Source: Typha latifolia
Lineage: Eukaryota > Streptophyta > Magnoliopsida > Poales > Typhaceae
Reading direction: 5' to 3'
Assembly: GCA_019914945.1 (NCBI GenBank)
Contig: CM034104.1
Location: forward strand, 7,690,501-7,754,500
Length of the DNA: 64,000 bases
The position numbers and the translations under genes were made by a program. The notes beneath the pieces are model-generated. The model ran no database searches and was not told where the DNA came from. It was given only the letters and a program-made list of their open reading frames with translations. Below, in pieces: positions 59,687 through 64,000 of the stretch. Within the stretch, counting starts at the first letter, position 1, and the number at the start of each line of letters is the position of its first letter.

Positions 59687-60677
59687 ATGACGACAACCAG
59701 ATCCATGGCTGCACGGCGAGATGATGAAGAAGAGATTCTCCCAATAGAGGAGGGAGAAACGATTGCAAGGACTTCCACCCGTGGAACCGCCCGATCTAAT
59801 CAGAATACGGAAGAACCTAGCGTTCAAGCCGTGTTGGGGTCTATTTCAGAGCAATTGGCCATCAATAATCAGATGATGATGGAGATGATGGGGGAACTAC
59901 GGGCGAACGAGAAAGCACCATCGACCCCATGATGCGAGTCCACCCCCTTGAACCCACCGCCATCGGTTCATCCTTTGCAACCACAAGAGCCGCTGCTACC
60001 ACCACCCTATGGGCAGAAGCAAGCAAGGATGGTTACACCAGGTCCAGTTGCAGGTGAACCCATCCGACGGGTGAACCACTATGGAGACCGCCTTGGAGAT
60101 CAAGATCTGTGGGCGGGTTCAATACGATCCGGAACCACAACAAGTTAATCAAAACCGAAGGAGGGATCATCAACCCTTCATGGTGCATCCTCCCCCGGTT
60201 AGACAAGGACATGATCCGATCGATTGGTTGTATAGGGCGGAGCAATTCTTTGCATACCAAGGAACGGCGGAAGAGTACAAGGTGACGCTTGTGAGCTTCC
60301 ACCTTGAGGAATTGGCGCTTCATTGGTTTCGAGCAGCCAATGCCACTGAGGCTATCAAAACTTGGGCTGAATTTTGCGCGGATATCACACGGCGATTTGG
60401 AGCATCGGGATATTAAGACTTTGATGCTCTCCTCTCAAAGACGGTGCAAAAGACCACGGTTGGGTCATACCAAGAAGAATTTGAGAAGATTAGTAGCCGA
60501 TGTCATCCACCATGGACGGATCAGCAACTTCGCAGCACCTTCATCTCCGGGTTGCGGGGTGACATACAAGCTGATGTGAGGGCTTTAAGGCCTAGAACCT
60601 TAAAGGAGGCCTTCGAAGATGCGGTGCTTATGGAAGACAAACATAGGGCCTTGAAGATACACTTGAAACAGAGTTAG
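59687..60677 (+). pseudogene. Gag polyprotein, frameshifted
   Basis: The probable start is the ATG at 59687 (MTTTRSMAARRDDEEEI). A frameshift lies between 59932 and 60081. The core then reads PVRQGHDPIDWLYRAEQFFA, VSFHLEELALHWFRAA and TWAEFCADITRRFGASGY. A TAA at 60414 replaces an expected Glu codon, then ALLSKTVQKTTVGSYQEEFE and STFISGLRGDIQADVRAL follow. TAG at 60675 separates it from the protease frame, which is in the same phase. Gag forms the virus-like particle in which reverse transcription occurs. Confidence 0.85.
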
Positions 60678-61600
60678 ATGAGCCAAGGAAGCCGCAATCA
60701 AGCTCAACCAAACATAGCGGCAGGAAATACTATCGGAGTACCAAGGGTTGCTGCTACAGTGGTACCTCCTCGAGCACCCTTGAAGCCATCCCAAGATGTG
60801 AAGTATGCACCTAGAGGTCCGGGACGAGCACTCACACCAGCCCAAGTAGAAGAAAGAAGAGCCAAGGGCCTATGCTTCTGTAGTGATGAGAAGTTTGTAC
60901 CCGGGCATCGCTGCGCTAAACCGATGGGATCGGTGATGCTAATCGATGGATTGGAGGAAGCGGAGGACGAGTTTGCAGCTGAAGGTGCAGATGTGGCTGG
61001 ACATCAAGGAGAAGAAACTGAGGAGCAACCCGTGGAGGACATGATAGTCGAAATCTCCGTCCACGCCTATTCGGGGACAGCTGCACCAAAAACCTTGTGG
61101 GTAAACGGGGTAGTCAAGAAAACCACAGTGAGAATCTTGATTGACACCGGGTCCACCCACAACTTCATTGACAAGAGGCTCCTTAGGAAGATTGGGCTCG
61201 AGTCGGAACCCATTGAAGGGTTCGATGTGACAATCGGAGATGGCACCACATTGCGAGCAGATTTTATTTGTGGAGGTGTGGAATTGAAGGTGCAAGGCCA
61301 AACTTTTACATTGGACCTTTATTCGTTGGCCTTGCAAGGTGCCGATATTGTTTTGGGGACTCAATGGCTTCAAAGCTTGGGGCCCGTAACATTTGATTTC
61401 TCAAACCTCACACTGACATTTCGGAGGAATGGAAGAAGGGTGCTGCTAGATGGAAATCAACCGTGGCAAGGGCCGACATTGCAACCACTTGTGGGTTTTC
61501 CTTGTGCAGGGGACCGAGCTCTACTATTGCAAATGGCTGTTGTCGAACCAGAACATCCACCACCAAAGGAAGTAGCCTCTGACATGGAAGAGCTGCTGCA
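60678..61600 (+). pseudogene. Gag tail and aspartic protease
   Basis: Open from 60678 to 61883 in the gag phase. LTPAQVEERRAKGLCF and HRCAKP correspond to the degenerate zinc region. An acidic linker follows. The protease is intact around its active site: VRILIDTGSTHNFIDKRLL (Asp-Thr-Gly), VTIGDGTTL and ADIVLGTQWLQSLGPV. The protease matures the polyprotein. This domain shows no visible defect, unlike the DIG copy at 53800. Confidence 0.85.
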
Positions 61601-63061
61601 GGAGTTTCAGGATCTCTTCAAGGAACCCCGAGGACTACCGCCGAACCGTCGTCATGACCATCGCATCCAAATCATTCCAGGGCTGAACCTGCGAATGTCC
61701 GACCCTATCGGTACCCGCATGTCCAGAAGGAAGAGATCAGTAAATTGGTGGAGGAAATGCTCGAGCAAGGGATTATTCAACCGAGTAGAAGTGCCTACTC
61801 ATCGCCGGTCTTTGCTAGTTCGGAAGAAAGACCGGAGTTGGCGGTTTTGCGTCGACTACCTAGCCTTGAATGCAATTATTTAAGGGACCGGTATCCAATA
61901 CCGGTGATCAAGGAGTTGCTGGATGAGCTCACAGGGTCGGCCTACTTCAGCAAACTTGACTTAAGAGCGGGATACCATCAAATCCGAGTCGACCCTGAAG
62001 ATGTACACAAAACGGCGTTCCGAACTCACGATGGCCACTATGAATTCCGAGTCATGCCGTTTGGGCTCACCAATGCACCGGCCACCTTCTAAGGGCTGAT
62101 GAATGACCTCTTCCGCCCACTCTTGCGTCGGTACGTGCTCGTCTTCTTTGATGATATTCTAGTATACAGCAGGAATTGGAGTGAGCACTTGCGGCACGTA
62201 CAGGAGGTATTAAATATCTTGCGACAAAACCAGCTAAAAGTTAAGATGAGCAAGTGTCTTTGGGGAGAGTCAAGAGTGGAGTACTTGGGGCATATAATCT
62301 CTGTAAAAGGAGTGGAAGCCGACCCAAGCAAGATCAAGAATATGGTGGATTGGCCGATTCCTACTAATCAGAGGGAATTGAGGGGATTCCTTGGATTGAC
62401 AGGGTACTACCGGCGATTTGTTGCCAACTATGGCAAAATTGCTGCCCCGCTGACCTCCTTACTCGGAAAAGGTGGGTTTCAATGGACGGGCAAAGCAACG
62501 GAGGCCTTCGAAGCTTTGAAGACAGCTATGTCTACAGCTCGGTTCTAGCACTACCCAGATTTCGGCAAGCCCTTTGTGGTGGAGTGCGACGCTTCGGGTG
62601 AGGGCATTGGAGCAGTTTTGATGCAAGAGCGCAGACCCGTGGCATATATGAGCAAAGCATTGTCAAGTCAGTCGCGACAGCTATCTACCTACGAGCGTGA
62701 AATGCTAGCGATTCTACACGCCGTCACCAAATGGCGACCCTACTTGATTGGCCAACGATTTACTATCCGCACGGACCAGCGTAGCTTACCCTACTTAATG
62801 GAGCAACGTGTGCACACCCCAGCCCAACAACGGTGGGTCACGAAACTCCTTGGGTATGACTACAAATTAGTCTACAAAAAAGGGATTGAAAATAGAGCCG
62901 CCGATGCTCTTTCGCGCCAACCGGACACAAGTGAGCTTGCCGCTCTTTCAGCACCAGCATTTCCTATATCTTCATATATGTGGGGAACCAATGCAGAAGA
63001 TCATACCATGGAGGAACTTAAGCCAGAGTTCAAAGATCGCTTCACAAACTTCAAACCTTGA
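61601..63061 (+). pseudogene. Reverse transcriptase-RNase H with chromodomain tail, integrase missing
   Basis: RT begins near 61700. The frame alternates twice between 61720 and 61890. [33 protein letters not shown] and [11 protein letters not shown] precede a TAA at 62090 in place of a Gln codon. The catalytic YVLVFFDDILVYS and the GFLGLTGYYRRFV block are intact, then a TAG follows at 62546. RNase H is well preserved (VVECDASGEGIGAVLMQ, FTIRTDQRSLPYL, ADALSRQ). After LAALSAPAFPI the sequence jumps to a chromodomain-tail-like segment (MWGTNAEDHTMEELKPEF) and a stop. The zinc-binding and catalytic integrase domains are deleted. Confidence 0.88.
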
Positions 63062-63071
63062 GGACAAGGTT

Positions 63072-63088
63072 GCGGAAGCGTGGTGGAT
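63072..63088 (+). promoter_or_regulatory. Polypurine-like tract before second LTR
   Basis: GCGGAAGCGTGGTGGAT lies directly before TGATACGAT. The same type of tract precedes the LTRs at 16136, 29777, 32145 and 52845. Confidence 0.7.
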
Positions 63089-63969
63089 TGATACGATTCG
63101 GACTTCACCGACGTCGTCTCGAGCATGGATTCACTTTAGGAGTGTTTTTATTTCATATTTTAGTATTTAATTTCCATTAAAATAAGTTTTCTGTAAGTCG
63201 CGTTCAAACGCGGGTGGAGTGAGTTCGAACGCGGTTTGTGAACGGGGTTGTGAACATGGTGAAGAGAATGTACTGTGCGTTCGAACGCACTGTGAACGCC
63301 TGCATCGCGTTCGCAAATACCGACAGGCGCGTTCGATCACGCGTTCGAACGCCTGCATCGCGTTCGCAAATCCAGAAGAGCTAATTCGGTGCGTTCGAAC
63401 GCGGTCGGGCAAGTTCGAACGCGGTCGGCGAAAATTGTGTTTTAGGGTTAATGTGAGTTGTTGGTTAGCCTATAAAAGGATGTGTAGGGCAACCAAAAAT
63501 GATTATTGATTATTGAGATTGAGTTTTGCCTTGCCTCCTTCGTCTTCTTCGCTCCCGTTCTCTCAATCCCCGGCGACGCCGCTTCTAACCTCCCTCGTCC
63601 GGCTAATCACCCTAGTCCCTTAGGGGTGGCCCTCTTCTCCCCCTTCGTCCAATCTATCCAACACTTGCCCTAATCCTTCCATCAACCACAACCGTTCCAC
63701 CATCACTTTTAACCGGTGCCACAACATTAACGCCGGTCCACCACCATCCACCATTACCTAGGATCTCGTGCCTCCATCCACGAATCCAAAACAGAGTATC
63801 CTAACGTTCGGCCACTAAACGAACGATATCTCAAGATCCCCAACTCCGATTCGCCTGTAACTAGATTTGTTGGAAAGCTATTTTACGAGGCTACAACATA
63901 AATCTCACGTCGATTCGATGACAACATATTTTGGGATCTAATTTCAAAGTTCCGTGCCAGATCGTATCA
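63089..63969 (+). mobile_element. Second LTR (881 bp)
   Basis: Same termini as the first LTR (TGATACGAT...ATCGTATCA). TATA box at 63471-63478. GCGTTCGAACGC palindromes at 63275-63290 (16 bp form), 63341-63352 and 63391-63402. A 4 bp deletion near 63900 relative to the first LTR. Confidence 0.95.
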
Positions 63970-64000
63970 AGCTGGTATCAGAGCCTTAGCCCCAAAGAGA
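63970..64000 (+). mobile_element. PBS and leader of a further tandem copy
   Basis: AGC, then TGGTATCAGAGCC, then TTAGCCCCAAAGAGA is identical to the bases that follow the first LTR (59604-59634). A lone 3' LTR would be followed by host DNA, so another internal region begins here and runs off the window. Confidence 0.9.

Larger units (their letters stand above)
58719..63969 (+). mobile_element. Near-complete Ty3/gypsy chromovirus, integrase deleted
   Basis: Total about 5.25 kb: LTR, PBS, gag, protease, RT, RNase H, PPT, LTR. The two LTRs differ at about 23 aligned positions plus one 4 bp indel out of roughly 881 (my hand count, ~97.4% identity), so the insertion is young compared with its neighbours. 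It lacks integrase and has frameshifts, so it cannot move on its own. Beyond the second LTR a PBS and leader start again, indicating a tandem array. Confidence 0.9.

Noticed and set aside
1..64000. Search for tRNA, rRNA, CRISPR, bacterial operons, phage genes or terminators
   Set aside because: Nothing of the kind is visible. The tRNA-like bases found are only retroelement primer sites, and repeats are transposon-derived or microsatellite.

Overview
This window looks like transposable-element-rich nuclear DNA of a flowering plant. The evidence is nested Ty3/gypsy LTR retrotransposons with tRNA-Met-type primer sites and chromodomain remnants, a hAT transposase relic, MITEs, long GA/CT microsatellites, and three intron-separated exons of a conserved plant gene. 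I see no operons, bacterial genes, CRISPR arrays, rRNA or tRNA genes. Nearly every long open reading frame is either a decayed transposon fragment or low-complexity GA/CT sequence.

Layout. 1-10200: decayed retroelement DNA. It holds an internal fragment of a large-LTR (Del/Tekay-like) family, a TIR-bounded MITE (1791-2117), a solo LTR of about 2.9 kb (3010-5954), and a gag-only gypsy element (6826-10201). 10202-13119: the only host gene seen. Exons 1-3 of a branched-chain-aminotransferase-like protein lie on the minus strand, at 13032-12943, 12141-12043 and 11690-11619. 13120-21281: a possible 8.2 kb Mutator-like element bounded by inverted repeats. It holds minus-strand remains of a plant-mobile-domain-type protein and was later hit by gypsy elements and by a curious LTR insertion with inverted ends. 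21282-24424: MITEs, short inverted repeats and a 242 bp tandem duplication. 24425-43000: overlapping gypsy fragments and large-LTR copies, including a non-coding 2.8 kb element with PBS and PPT (34470-37287) and a 3.08 kb solo LTR with a perfect target duplication (39474-42555).

43000-49900: a minus-strand gypsy LTR, then a decayed hAT element whose transposase keeps a BED finger region and the C-terminal dimerisation region. 49900-55175: an LTR-like region, a gypsy integrase/chromodomain relic with its LTR, and a minus-strand gag-protease relic. The solo LTR at 55181-58267 split that relic and left a perfect 5 bp duplication. 58719-63969: the youngest and most complete element, with two LTRs about 97% identical, PBS, gag, protease, RT and RNase H. 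Its integrase is deleted. The sequence right of its second LTR starts again with a PBS, so the element appears to be part of a tandem LTR-internal-LTR-internal array.

No functional pathway is encoded here. The biology is genome dynamics: insertion, nesting, solo-LTR formation, recurrent internal deletion, and invasion of a gene's promoter-proximal region and of its presumed third intron. All similarities were judged by eye. Boundaries without a target duplication are approximate.
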